64,000 bases of DNA from positions 56,681,501 to 56,745,500 of the forward strand of contig NW_024466599.1 in NCBI RefSeq assembly GCF_017591425.1, read 5' to 3'. Positions 1-9,745 of the stretch are shown piece after piece. Within the stretch, counting starts at the first letter, position 1. The number at the start of each line of letters is the position of its first letter. The notes under the pieces are model-generated. The model did not search any database. It was not told the origin of the DNA and saw only the letters and a list, made by a program, of their open reading frames with translations. The position numbers and the translations under genes are program-made. Source of the stretch: Ochotona curzoniae. Lineage: Eukaryota; Chordata; Mammalia; Lagomorpha; Ochotonidae.

Positions 1-725
1 CAATAATTTCTGTATTATTACCAGATGCAAATGGATTTTCTTGTAAGAGTTGGGCACAATTACCAGACAATGTAAGTGACATACGTAGGACCTGCTTTTC
101 CCAACTGATAATAGGTTTAAATTATTAAGAAATTTAAGTACAAAGAACTAACTGAAATTCTTAGAATCTTCTGGATAACTTCAGATGTATTTATAAGTAC
201 AATTTATTCCTCTTCAATCATTTTCCATTTAATAGCCTATATATCTTTCTATGAGCAGGATGCTATGATATTCGTAGGTGCAAAATAAAACTCTGACAAT
301 ATGGATGTGACTCCTAAAAATTATGTCTTTCTGGAATATCCAGCCATAACAACCTCACAAACTCTATAAAAAGCAATCACCTTCGATACTAAATTGAAAC
401 TATGTCAATACTTGGTTTCAAATTGTTATGTGTTAATATTATATACATATTCTTAAATCATGTATAATTTTGTCTCACTAGGAAAAGGTCTTAAAGTAAT
501 GATGTGCCAAATATTCATGTTCAATGATCCGATTTTTAATCAGTTAAAATAAGAAAAAACCCACAGATTTTGTTCATTTTTAACAAAGTTCATAAATGTT
601 AAAAATTAAAATAAGTAAAACAGGCCACTTTGCTGTTTTTGTTTGAGCTGCTGAGATAACTAGCCTCTAAGAATCGCTACTTCACTATCCAAAACTGACC
701 TGCTTTAAGTTTCTGTTTTTGTTTT
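1..725. other. Unassigned AT-rich DNA
   Basis: No repeat family, long open frame or RNA gene is recognisable here. The sequence has the low-GC, short-homopolymer texture of single-copy intergenic or intronic DNA. Confidence 0.6.
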
Positions 726-1016
726 TTAAGATTTATTTATTTTTTTTGAAAAGTCAGATTCCATTCGATGGTTCACTGCCCTAGTGGCCGCCATGGCCAG
801 GGATGAATCAATCTGAAGCCAGGAGCCAAGAGCTTCCTTCAGGTCTGCCATGAGGGTGCAGTGTCCTAAGGCTTTGAGCTATGCTTGACTGCTTTCCAAG
901 GCCACAAGCAGGGAGCTGGTTGGGAAGTGCAGCAGCCAAAACACGAAAGGGGCACATATGGGATGCTGGCCAATGCAAGGTAAGGACTTTAGCCACCAAG
1001 CTATTGTGCCTGACCC
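726..1016 (-). mobile_element. C-type tRNA-derived SINE, older copy
   Basis: Read on the minus strand it starts at a GGGTCAGGC-like head (1016) and ends in an A-rich tail at 726-750. The conserved AAAGCAGTCAAGC-like core and the 'gaagccaggagcc' block (818-831, + strand) identify the lagomorph C repeat. It differs at many sites from the young copies, and the B-box region near 940 is degraded. The open frame on the minus strand at 808-999 is SINE sequence, not a gene. Confidence 0.85.
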
Positions 1017-1514
1017 TTGTTTTCAGTTTTGAATATTAACCAATCAGGACTGAGTGCTTCTCATAATCTTGTTCTCTAATTTCAGTAGGAACCTGGGTGG
1101 AAACTGCTCCTTTAAAATATAGTCTACTTAATTCCGTGAAAACATCCTCACACTTCATGCCACAGGTCCCCTCTCCAATATTCCCCAACTGCTTTTGAAA
1201 GAAAGAATTGCTTTTATTTTAAAGTGCAGCCTAGTAATTTTTTTTTTGTTGACACTGCACTTATCTTCTTAACTACACATGTTCTTAATACACTTTTAAA
1301 AGAATTTATATGTATGCACATAATATTTACATGTAATTATTTAAGACTTATCCAGGGAAAAGTTGAAGTACCTTATCTGACTGATTTCAAGTAAACATTT
1401 GGGACTTGATTGAGTCTGGCCATTGTGACTCCATATTTGAAATACAAAACACATGATCTTAGATTTATAATGTTCACTTAGGTATATTTTGTTTCCCCCA
1501 AAGAGGAAATAAAT
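1017..1514. other. Unassigned AT-rich DNA
   Basis: Nothing recognisable apart from a T run at 1237-1246. The sequence leads directly into the L1 fragment that follows. Confidence 0.55.
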
Positions 1515-1660
1515 ACATTTATTCCATGTAATACATCCACTCAGCTATTAAAAAGAATGAAATTCTTCCACTTGCATCCAGATGTCCCCAGTTTGGAACC
1601 AATATGTTCACTGAATTAAATCCATCCCGAAAAGACTAATATCTTATGTTCTCTCTGATG
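1515..1660 (+). mobile_element. L1 ORF2 3' end (sense), copy A of composite L1
   Basis: The 'cagctattaaaaagaatgaa' block (1542-1561) is the L1 ORF2 C-terminal segment around the AAIKKNE-like motif. The segment ends at GTTCTCTCTGATG (1648-1660), the L1 FSL(I/M) end of ORF2. It is frameshifted and only the last ~45 codons remain. The next bases run in the opposite sense of ORF2; see the following entry. Confidence 0.7.
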
Positions 1661-1957
1661 CAAGGGAACCTCCTTACAAAATACAAGTTCAATGCCCCTT
1701 CCAATACAGTTTCTGCTACATTTCATAGGTTTTGATGTTCTTATTTTTATTTTCGTTTCTTCAAAATAGTTTCTTTCCTCTTAAATTCTTCACTGACTCT
1801 TAGGTTATGGAATTGCATCATGTTCTTCAAGCAGGTTTTTGATTTTCTTTTTCACTTCTTCAGTGACACATCAGTCATTCAGTAGCATATTATTTAACTT
1901 CATGTTGTTGTAAATTTCTATTTTTGTTCCTGTTGTTGATTTTATTTTATGACTTTT
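1661..1957 (-). mobile_element. Inverted L1 ORF2 linker segment, copy A
   Basis: Read on the minus strand this segment encodes MKLNNMLLND-like and TVLEGALNLY-like motifs of the ORF2 region between the endonuclease and reverse transcriptase. Its orientation is opposite to the ORF2 end immediately upstream (1515-1660) and to the 3' UTR immediately downstream. The same arrangement and both junctions recur at 23300-23960. It is broken by stops and frameshifts. Confidence 0.7.
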
Positions 1958-2040
1958 TATTTAAGGAGATATATGGTAGCTGTGTAATAGAGATGATCAT
2001 ATCCAGATGTGAAAATACAATGCAGTATGTAAGCATTTGA
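1958..2040 (+). mobile_element. L1 3' UTR fragment, copy A
   Basis: It begins at ATTTAAGGAG after the inverted ORF2 piece and aligns with 5506-5575 and with the reverse complement of 23235-23310 (shared 'atgtgaaaatacaatgca'-type block). It breaks off near 2040, before the G-rich tract and poly(A) present in the other copies, so its 3' end is missing. Confidence 0.65.
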
Positions 2041-2631
2041 GTTCTAATAGCTTCTTGCAAGCACCTATTATTTGTTGTTGTTGGTTTGTTCATTCTCTAT
2101 GAGCTTATCAATTTCAATGACTTTGTGCCCTATCCATATGTTGATAGCATCCAATTGCAAATCTCTTTGGACCATATTGATCACTCAAATGGTTAATCTT
2201 CTCTCTCTAGATGGCTAACTAATAAAATCATACTTCTGTGATTAAATTTCAATTCATATAATCCTTTTTTTCACCTTACACTTCAAAAATGATTCATGAA
2301 CTAATATTTTTAGCTCCAAATTTCAAATAAATGATCAGTTTTATATTTCTTACTACAACACGGTGATCATAGTCCATATCACTATTCATTTCATATTCAT
2401 TCTTCATTTTCTCTTTGTCTCCTTATAGTTTTCCCTATAATGTTTTCAATTTGACCTCATAATGTTTTCAAATTTTTGAAACACAATGTTTTCAATTTGT
2501 CCCCATAGTGTTTTCAAAGCACACGGTATATTGTAATAAGTTTTCAAACGTCCACATGGGTCTTGTATTGTTCAAAACCAGCTCAATAACACTAAGAAAT
2601 ATAATCTCCCTTTCATGTAATATGTCATTGT
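2041..2631. other. Unassigned AT-rich DNA with a small tandem array
   Basis: Apart from the ~22-base tandem units listed separately, no family is recognisable. It separates the broken L1 copy A from an ancient repeat. Confidence 0.5.
2439..2522. repeat. Imperfect ~22-base tandem repeat, four units
   Basis: Units begin at 2439, 2461, 2484 and 2507, each carrying AATGTTTTCAA or AGTGTTTTCAA followed by a variable T- and C-rich spacer. The array is too diverged to be a simple microsatellite. Confidence 0.75.
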
Positions 2632-2960
2632 ATTGGTTAGAGTTCTCCAGAGAAACAGAAACAATAGGATGGATGGAGAATTGGATACCTAGATACATAT
2701 ATAGATGCACAGTCAGAAAAAGAGGGTACATAAGGCAGGAATTTTCTCATGTGATTACAAAGTCTATGAAATATCATAGTGTGTCAACTGAAAATGGGAA
2801 CCAAGGAACTCAGTTGGGTGGCTCAGTTCAAGAACAAAGTGCAGGGAAGGAGCAGAAGCATTCATGTCATTCTTGGACTGAAGGTAAGGGCCTGAGAACA
2901 TAGGAAGCTATTAGCAAGTCTGATGGCCAAGGGCAGGAAATGGGGGTGTGCTTCCTTCAG
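2632..2960 (+). mobile_element. Ancient mammalian interspersed repeat
   Basis: The block 'gttctccagagaaacag' (2641-2657) followed by an 'acaataggat' motif is the start of an old repeat found throughout placental mammals. The 'ggcctgagaacatagga' segment near 2888 fits its later part. I cannot name the subfamily with certainty (an L1M-type 3' end or a MER element). The 131-codon plus-strand frame here is fortuitous. Confidence 0.6.
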
Positions 2961-3730
2961 ACCATCAGATAAGACAGTTTAGGTTTTTCACTGTTGAAAT
3001 TTTCAGAAGGGCTTCCAGAGAAAGTTGTATATTAATCTTATATAAAGTTACCAGATTAGGAACTGACATTGTGTTACTATTCAGTTTTCTGAGAAGTAAT
3101 TAAAAACATGGCATGATGTCCATTCATTAAATATTCCTATCTTTCAAAAACATTTTAAAATTTTAACAGGAACGTTCTCAAGGTTATTGCTTAATATTTT
3201 ATATTTAAGCTCATCTGAATACATTTTCTTTATAAATATTCTAGCAGTCATGTACATGAAATTTATTTTAAAATTAAATTGTACATTACATACTTGCTAC
3301 AAATCAGGTTGACAGAAATTTGTTGTGGCAAGGATTACAATTGATCAAAGTTAGTGATCACTTTGAGTTAGTCATTTCCTGTTTTTCAGAAATTCATATT
3401 ATCAGTAAAATATACTAAAATACTATGATTTTAGTTTATTACTAATTATGCTAACAGTTTTAACTCAGTCATAAAAAGAAAACATGAAGATTTTTCATTT
3501 AGGAATTTGCTATGGTTTTGTTTTAAGATCTCATTTTAATTCTCTACATTGCAAGAACGATGCTCATTGTTATTGATATTGAATAACTTATGAAGTTTGC
3601 ATTGGGTGAACATTTTGCATCCTCTCTATGCATGCATATACAATCATTTTCTGAGTACAACAGACACACTGGAAACAATGCTATCAAACTAAAATCTGTT
3701 AATATTATGAACTATTTTCTTATTATTTTT
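2961..3730. other. Unassigned AT-rich DNA
   Basis: No repeat recognised. It contains a loose AT-rich inverted pairing around 3250-3290 (TGTACA on both sides), most likely chance in such low-GC sequence. Confidence 0.5.
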
Positions 3731-4056
3731 TTAAAAAGATTTATTTTATTGGAAAGGCAGATGTACAGAGAGGATGAGAGACAGAGAGGAAGATCTTCCG
3801 TCCGATGCTTCATTCCTCAAGCGGCTGCAATGGCCGGTGCTGCACCAATCTGAAGCCAGGAGCCAGGAACTTCTTTCCAGATCTCCCAAGAGGGTTCAGG
3901 GTCGCAAGGTTTTGGGTTATCCTGGACTGCCTTCCCAGGCCACAAGCAGGGAGCTGGACAGGAAGTAGAGCTGCCGGGATTAGAACTGGCACCCAAATGG
4001 TATCCTGGCACATTTAAGGCAAGGACCTTAACCATTACACTATCGCACCAGGCCCC
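3731..4056 (-). mobile_element. C-type SINE, near full length
   Basis: On the minus strand it runs from GGGGCCTGG (4056) through a B box complementary to GATTAGAACTGG (3977-3988) to an A-rich tail at 3731-3760. The 'ggaaggcagatgtacagagagg' region is the typical 3' part of this family. Intermediate divergence. Open frames on both strands at 3774-4128 derive from it. Confidence 0.92.
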
Positions 4057-4339
4057 AATTTTTCTTATTTTAATATATATTTCAAGGTTTTTTTTTTTTT
4101 CTGATTTCAGTTTTAGGATAAGGACCATATAACCAAGTTATACCAAAAAATTCTATCTTTCCAACTAATTCCAATTATTTTTCACTTTATTTTTCATAAT
4201 AAATGAGGGGGAGAAAATAGCCATAGCTGAAGAAAGCTAAGTAGATAATGTAATGCCGTTTGGATAGGATCAGAAGCACACATATTTCATATTTGTATTT
4301 AATGCTTACCAAGAGTTTTTCATTAAATTATTCTTTTAA

Positions 4340-4725
4340 ATGAGAAAGCTTTTCTTGTGGAAGGACATTGTGACCCTACAAGATCAACGAGTACAGGATT
4401 ACTATTGATAGGATAATAACTATATGAGAACAACTGAGTGTGTACCATTCCTAGAGCTAAATGGGTATCATTTGTATGAGAACAGCTGAGTGGACAGCAT
4501 TTGAATGAGAACACTTGGTGGAACATACAACACAAAAGAGATCCAGAGTATAGAAACAGTTGATGGGTTCTATATTTAATATCAATAGCTCCTCACTTAT
4601 CCTATATGACCCTTGGTCTATAAAGTCTGATGCCATTAATAAACTTCAGCTATTGACCATCAGTCAGAGTCAATGCGTGTTATTTGGGCTCAGCACACCA
4701 AGTCCATCACTGCAAGATAGCAACA
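4340..4725 (+). mobile_element. Solo LTR-like element of an endogenous retrovirus
   Basis: The 3' part carries a TATAAA-type box (4619-4624), an AATAAA signal (4639-4644) and the block ACTTCAGCTATTGACCATCA, which recurs at 50326-50345. Upstream there are repeated units TATGAGAACARCTGAGTG (4421 and 4476), typical of U3 repeats. No internal retroviral genes flank it, so it looks like a solo LTR. The ends are not fixed and no clear target duplication was seen. Confidence 0.5.
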
Positions 4726-4860
4726 TTTACTAATATTTAGTGAACAATTATTGTCCATGGCTTTCTCTAAGTTATTATTTTTAATGGTGTACTAAATTCT
4801 ACTTGAAAATTAAAACCTGCTTCATACTAAGGTGTGCCATGGGAATCAGTGGATAATACT

Positions 4861-5014
4861 TAAAACACTTGGTTTCCGGCCACCCACGTCTGAGATCTGG
4901 GATGAGCTTTTGACTTCTCTTCAACCTACTCAGGGATCATTATGGATACTTGGGGACCAACTGGTCGATGGAAGATTTCTCTACTCCACTACATGTCTCA
5001 AAAGAATAAAATCT
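4861..5014 (+). mobile_element. 5'-truncated old C-type SINE
   Basis: Only the 3' two thirds remain: 'ccacccacgtctgagatctgg' and 'gatggaagatttctct' blocks, then AAAGAATAAAATCT. The next SINE starts seven bases later, so this A-rich tail may have served as its landing site. Confidence 0.65.
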
Positions 5015-5020
5015 GTCTTA

Positions 5021-5300
5021 GGCCCAGTGCTATGGCTCAATGGTTAGATACTTGCATTGCAAGTGCCAGGATCCCATATGGATACCAGTTTTTATCATAC
5101 CTGCTTGTGGAATCGGAAAACAGTGGAGATGGCCAAAACCTTGGGAACCTGCATGCACAAGGGAGAGACCAGGAAGAAGTTTCTGGTTCCTAGCTTTGGA
5201 TCATTTCAGCTCTGGCTTTTGCTGCCATTCGGGCAGGGAATCAGCAGATGAAAGATCTTTCTATCTCTCCTTCCCTCCACAAACCCGATCTGCTTTCAAG
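5021..5300 (+). mobile_element. C-type SINE, old copy
   Basis: It starts GGCCCAGTGC, has an A-box-like GGCTCAATGG (5034-5043), the CCCATATGG block (5072-5080) and the 'gatgaaagatctttc' 3' part, but no clean AATAAA tail. The sequence passes directly into the module at 5301, so its tail was lost or overwritten. Confidence 0.8.
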
Positions 5301-5440
5301 TGTTGGCAGTGAATATCTGGGCAGACAGAGTCTCTAAGGTGGACTACGTCAGCCAGTGGATTCTGGAGGGATTTCAACGCTGTTAGAGTGGCTGGATCGA
5401 CAGCAATTTAGGACTGTAGAACTATCAAAAACTCTTGAGA
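5301..5440 (+). repeat. Unclassified lagomorph repeat module, copy 1
   Basis: This stretch aligns with 7995-8135; both carry CAGTGGATTCTGGAG (5354-5368 here) in the same order with other short blocks. Here it is joined to an L1 3' end, at 8 kb to a different G-rich tail. I do not recognise the family. Confidence 0.55.
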
Positions 5441-5810
5441 ACCTCATGGCATTGTAAATTTCTATTTTTCTTCCTGTTGTTAATTTTGTATTGTGGCTTT
5501 TCATTTAAGGGATATACAGAAAATGTAATGGAGACTATCATGTCAAGATGTGAGGATACAATGCAGTGTGCATCTCTACTTCCAGATTAAAGATAAAATA
5601 CTAGTGAAATTATTAACTATATCTTGACAATAGGATGCTGGACTCTCTGCCATTGTCCATGCCCATAATGATAGATATATGATTGTTTATGAAAAACTAT
5701 ACTATAGTAATAATATAGGGGAACTCAGTGAGGGGCGGGGGCATTGGAATGGGGATAAGGGAAATCCCAAGGCCCATGGAACTGTATCATGAAATGATAA
5801 TAAAAAAAAT
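5441..5810 (+). mobile_element. L1 3' end, copy C
   Basis: It opens with the end of the inverted ORF2 piece ('tgtaaatttctatttttctt', 5454-5473), crosses the same GGCTTTTCATT junction as the other copies, and continues through the 3' UTR block 'gacaataggatgctgga', a G-rich tract (5718-5761) and 'ggaactgtatcatgaaatga' to a short A run near 5805. It lacks the ORF2 sense end. Confidence 0.7.
5718..5761 (+). other. G-rich tract with quadruplex potential in L1 3' UTR
   Basis: Five G runs of three to five bases lie within 44 bases (5718-5721, 5732-5735, 5737-5741, 5751-5754, 5759-5761). Equivalent tracts occupy the same place in the copies at 23043-23066 and 51139-51160. Confidence 0.55.
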
Positions 5811-5899
5811 GACACATCCCACAAAAATGAATCTTAAAAAAGGAAGAAAACATGTCTTCTAAAAAGATGTGCATCAAACTTTGATTTGATACAACTAGA

Positions 5900-6262
5900 C
5901 CAATTTTCTCCATATGAGGAATGTTATTCAGTTGTTACAAAGAATGAGGTACAAATATGGACAGAGATCAAATCATTGATGAATATCAAAAACATCATGC
6001 TAGCTAAAACAGGATAGACACAAAATGTGTCATAATATATGATTCCTTCCATACCAGATGTGTAATACAGAGGATCTGCAGAGACCATAAGAAGATCACA
6101 GTTGCCGTCATCTGGGATGAAATAGGAAATGACTGACAATGGACATGGTTTCATTTTGGAATGATGAAATGTTCTGCAATTTGGTTACCATTAAACTGAT
6201 ATCTAAAAGACACTAAATTTTACACTTTCAATTAATGGATCTTATAATGTGTTATTAAATAT
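5900..6262 (+). mobile_element. Old L1M-type 3' end
   Basis: The order of blocks 'gttattcagttgttacaaag', 'aaaaacatcatgctagcta', 'gacacaaaatgtgtcataat', 'gatgaaatgttctgcaattt' and 'aaattttacactttcaatta' follows the well-known end of L1M ORF2 and its 3' UTR. It is heavily worn and non-coding. Confidence 0.8.
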
Positions 6263-7514
6263 CCTCTTTTTGAAAAGAGAAAGAAGTATATATATTTTCT
6301 GTTTCTTTTTTTGAACAGCCTTTTGTATTTAATTTAAGCTTGAGATTTCTCAGTTATTACTTTCTCTAGTCCTTAAAAAATATTTACTAAAAACCCCTGA
6401 GAAATAGACACACTTCGATTCCCTTGGCCCTCTTTTGCATTGCCCAGGCAGAGCTCAACATATCACTCAGTGAAGTAAATGAATTTTGGAATGAGTAAAC
6501 ATCAATTTGGATCAAACTACTTATTCTTAAAATTATTCCCCAAAAAAGTCAAACAGAAACTTTCTAATATTAGAAGGGATAATAAAAGGTTGAACTATAA
6601 TTAAAGAATTTTCTTGAAAGTATCAACAACTAATGCTACATTGATAAATACTTTGCATTGAATGTAGAAAAGCAACGAATAAGAATATTGGTTCAACTGC
6701 TGGCCCTGTGGTCAGACTCAAGATGTAAGTATTTGCCTCTTCCCATGACTTACTTTGAGATTTCAGCTAAGTCACTAACTCCCATTGAAATAGATCTTAA
6801 TTAGGAACAAGGATAACAAGAACAAAGTTGAAATGGAATGGTATAGAGATGATAAGCAGAAATGGATTAAAATTCTGCCTCAGCCAGTTTCAGGTGATGA
6901 AGATTGTTCAGATACATAAAAGAAAGAAGGAATACACATGCCCAAGTTAATTTCCACTAGAATAGAGAGGGGATGATATGCAGACTTCAAAGCATGCAGC
7001 CTATCATCTCGTATAAGCAGCACGGTTTTGAAGAACCCTTATAGATTATTAGCTGTCTAACCTTAAAACAATCATGATATCACTGACAGCTTATGCAATC
7101 AGTATAATTATAATGGCTTATAAACTCAAGTTCCAGCATTAAAAGAGTGATGAGTTCATAATGAGTCTTCAGTAAACTGTTAATGTGAATAGTGAACATG
7201 TTTCCTAGTCTCTTATGTGATAATCTTCTCTATTCACCACTATCTTCTGGGAAACTTTCAACAGGGCCCTGATTTAGTAAGACTTCCTTCTTCCAGGATG
7301 AACCAACATCCCATTTCCTGTATGATACTCTTGTATTTTGCAATGACTTATATTGTATTTCATCATTTTGTGAGTTTCACGGGAGTAAATTATATCCTAT
7401 TTTTCCTTCTCATCTTTCGAATTCTATTTATATACAAATCATTTGAAAATGAAATTGATAACTATCTTTCAAATAAAATAACCCTTTTCTCATTTTTATG
7501 TTATTATTATATTC
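6263..7514. other. Unassigned AT-rich DNA
   Basis: I see no firm repeat. The stretch near 6700-6790 faintly resembles a MIR core but too weakly to annotate. The 100-codon plus-strand frame at 7217-7519 is AT-rich and has no recognisable product. Confidence 0.5.
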
Positions 7515-7705
7515 AGTGATACAGTTTTATAGTTATAGGGAATCTCCCCTTTCCCTCCATCTTTTTCCTCCCCATCCCTGCACCATTTTTCCTCATACCA
7601 TTACAATGGTATATTCCTTCAGCAACAGTCACAAGTCCAACATTTTGCTATTTAAGTGCATCATGGCATTGTAGGTATAAGTAATGGTAGAAAATCTAGT
7701 ATGTA
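7515..7705 (-). mobile_element. L1 3' end, copy E
   Basis: The minus-strand 3' UTR and end: 'gatacagttttatag' (7520-7534), then a C-rich tract (7545-7585), 'ataccattacaatggtata', and 'atcatggcattgtaggtata'. It aligns block by block with 19320-19400 and 22995-23160. It stops near 7705. Confidence 0.65.
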
Positions 7706-7799
7706 CTACAAATCAAAGCCATGTTGCTGTATGCATGTCTACTCCCGAATGAAAGGACTCCTAATAAGATAATCCTCTTTGAAAATTTGTTATTTCATG

Positions 7800-8362
7800 A
7801 AGAGAAGTGCAGATCCCATGGTCTGACCATGAAGTGCAGGTGTCAGAGCTGGGCCTCCTTAGGGGCTGGGATGGAGCGGTGGACAGCATATCCAGGTGCA
7901 CGCGGAAGATATGGCGGTCAATCTGAGCATGAAGAGGGCACCTGGTGCCACAGCAAAGGACGGAGGACAGGATGGATCAATCAACTACCCCAGCGATGTG
8001 TTGACAGTGGAAATCTTGGCAGGCAAAGACTCGGGGATGAACAATGTTGGGCAGTGGATTCTGGAGATATTTCATCATGCTTGAAATTGCAAGATCATCA
8101 TCAATTCAGAACTATTGAAATCAGTTCTGAAAAAACTGTAAAAGCCACTTTAACGGGATCCTCAGAGCATGCCCCCCTTAGGGGACCTGGGATGGGTGGA
8201 AGGCTGGGTGGGGCTTTTCTCTTTGTCTCCCCCCTTACCCCTGGTACAGAAAAATAATAATAATAATGTGGAAGCAATGGTTTTGCCCACTTTCCTGTGG
8301 CCCTTGACCCTTTGCTCCCTGATCAACTATGTAAAGATTATCAAAATAAAATACACAAAAAG
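7800..8362 (+). repeat. Unclassified G-rich retroelement-like module, copy 2
   Basis: The middle part (7995-8135) matches 5301-5440. It has G-rich stretches containing CCTTAGGGG twice (7857 and 8177), and ends in ATCAAAATAAAATACACAAA, a polyadenylation-like tail. These traits suggest the 3' end of a retroelement. The 178-codon frame across 7721-8257 spans two repeats and is not a gene. Confidence 0.5.
8181..8212 (+). other. G-run cluster with quadruplex potential
   Basis: Runs at 8181-8184, 8189-8191, 8194-8196, 8205-8207 and 8209-8212 lie in the tail of the unclassified module. One loop is nine bases, so folding is plausible rather than certain. Confidence 0.4.
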
Positions 8363-9465
8363 AAAATTTGTCATTTAAATCTATTCATATTGTTCTTCCA
8401 TTTGAATTTTTTTTGTCTTTACTTAAAGATGTACTTACATTCTGCCATGACGAGATTGCTGTAATGTGTTGCTTCCCAAGTTAACTCACCAGCTGGGGTA
8501 TTATTGGAATCATATTTGGAAACAATCAACCATCCAGAGGACTGTTAGTTCAGTGATAATGACTCAAGGCTTAACAGTCAAAATCGGGCTTATAATTTAT
8601 CAGAAAGGCTTTAATGCTTTCCATAATAGCTTTTTAAATATAATTAGAAAAAAATCATTTTTCCCTGTGTATTACAGTTCAAATGTCTCTTTTCAATTGC
8701 AGGCCCAGTGCTCTATTTTTGGTGCTATATAAATCCCATATTCACAACTTTCCTATATTTAAATTCCAAATAAAGATGATAAGTCTACTTTCGGCTTCTT
8801 TTGCTTAAGTAGTTAACTTCAGCACTGAGCAGCCATCATTGAATCAGCACAATTTTGACGCTGCTGCAGTTGCTGAAAAGTTATTACATCAATCCTAATT
8901 AGCTAAAAGCCTAGACCTATAAAAAAAATTAAGGAAAAACAGCATGCAAGACAGGAGTGAAGTCCTAATTTTTAGATGAAGAAAAAGCTAGGGGTAGTAA
9001 TTTCTCTATGTTAATGACAGAAAGAAGACCAAACCCCATGTGCCTTCACCCCAAATCAGCATTTGTTAGTGGAACTAGGGAAGACAATGATAAATAAGAA
9101 ATCCAAATTCTACCTTGGGGAATCTATGATCTAAATAGAAAACAGAAACTTTGTCAAGTACCATGAAAATGAAGACATGTGAACTACAGTTTCATAGAAA
9201 AGGTGACATTTCATCTGCTCCCAAAAGAGAAGTCATGATTAGCAGAAGATTGAAAACAAATCCATTTCAAAGAGAAATGAATATATTTTCCAACTCAAGA
9301 GACACCAATGTTCATGGTGATCAGATGTGGGGAATTAGTTTTTGAGTTTCAGTAAAAGACAATGAATCACATTCTTATGATAATTCACTTCCTACTAAGT
9401 ATAGTGTTGTGGATATTTCTTGATATTTCTCTGCCTGAAACAGAAGATCTAACCTAGTGTTAATG
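8363..9465. other. Unassigned DNA; possible ancient repeat at 9060-9345
   Basis: Between 9060 and 9345 the order 'gacaatgataaataag', 'aaaggtgacatttcatctgc' recalls an old mammal-wide repeat, but the match is weak. A pyrimidine-rich run followed by AG ends at 8702 without a matching donor. No gene seen. Confidence 0.4.
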
Positions 9466-9745
9466 TTTTAAAAAGAAGCACACACAGGAAGACAGAGAGA
9501 GAGACAAAGGGACAGAATCTTCCTCCATCTACTGATTCACTCTACAAATGGCCACAACAAACCAGGACTAATCCAGAATAAAGCCCGGATTCAAGAACTC
9601 CTGAGTTGGGTCTCTCAAATGAGTCTCAAAACCTGAGCTATTATCTACTGCTTCTCAACACCTTAGTAGTGAACAGGATGAGAAACAGAGGAACTAGCAC
9701 TCCAATCAGCCTGCAAATATGAAATGCTGCTGCTCCAGGTTGTGG
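9466..9745 (-). mobile_element. Old C-type SINE
   Basis: Minus-strand copy recognised by the A-rich 3' end (9466-9480), the 'gacagagagagagacaaaggg' region and 'cttcctccatctactgattcac'. The head is strongly degraded and its 5' border is uncertain. Confidence 0.7.

Noticed and set aside
6690..6790. MIR-like core
   Set aside because: Too few matching positions to separate it from chance.
7721..8257. 178-codon plus-strand open frame, the longest in the window
   Set aside because: It begins beside an L1 3' end on the other strand and runs through the unclassified G-rich module, with no recognisable domain. It is better explained as a repeat read-through.
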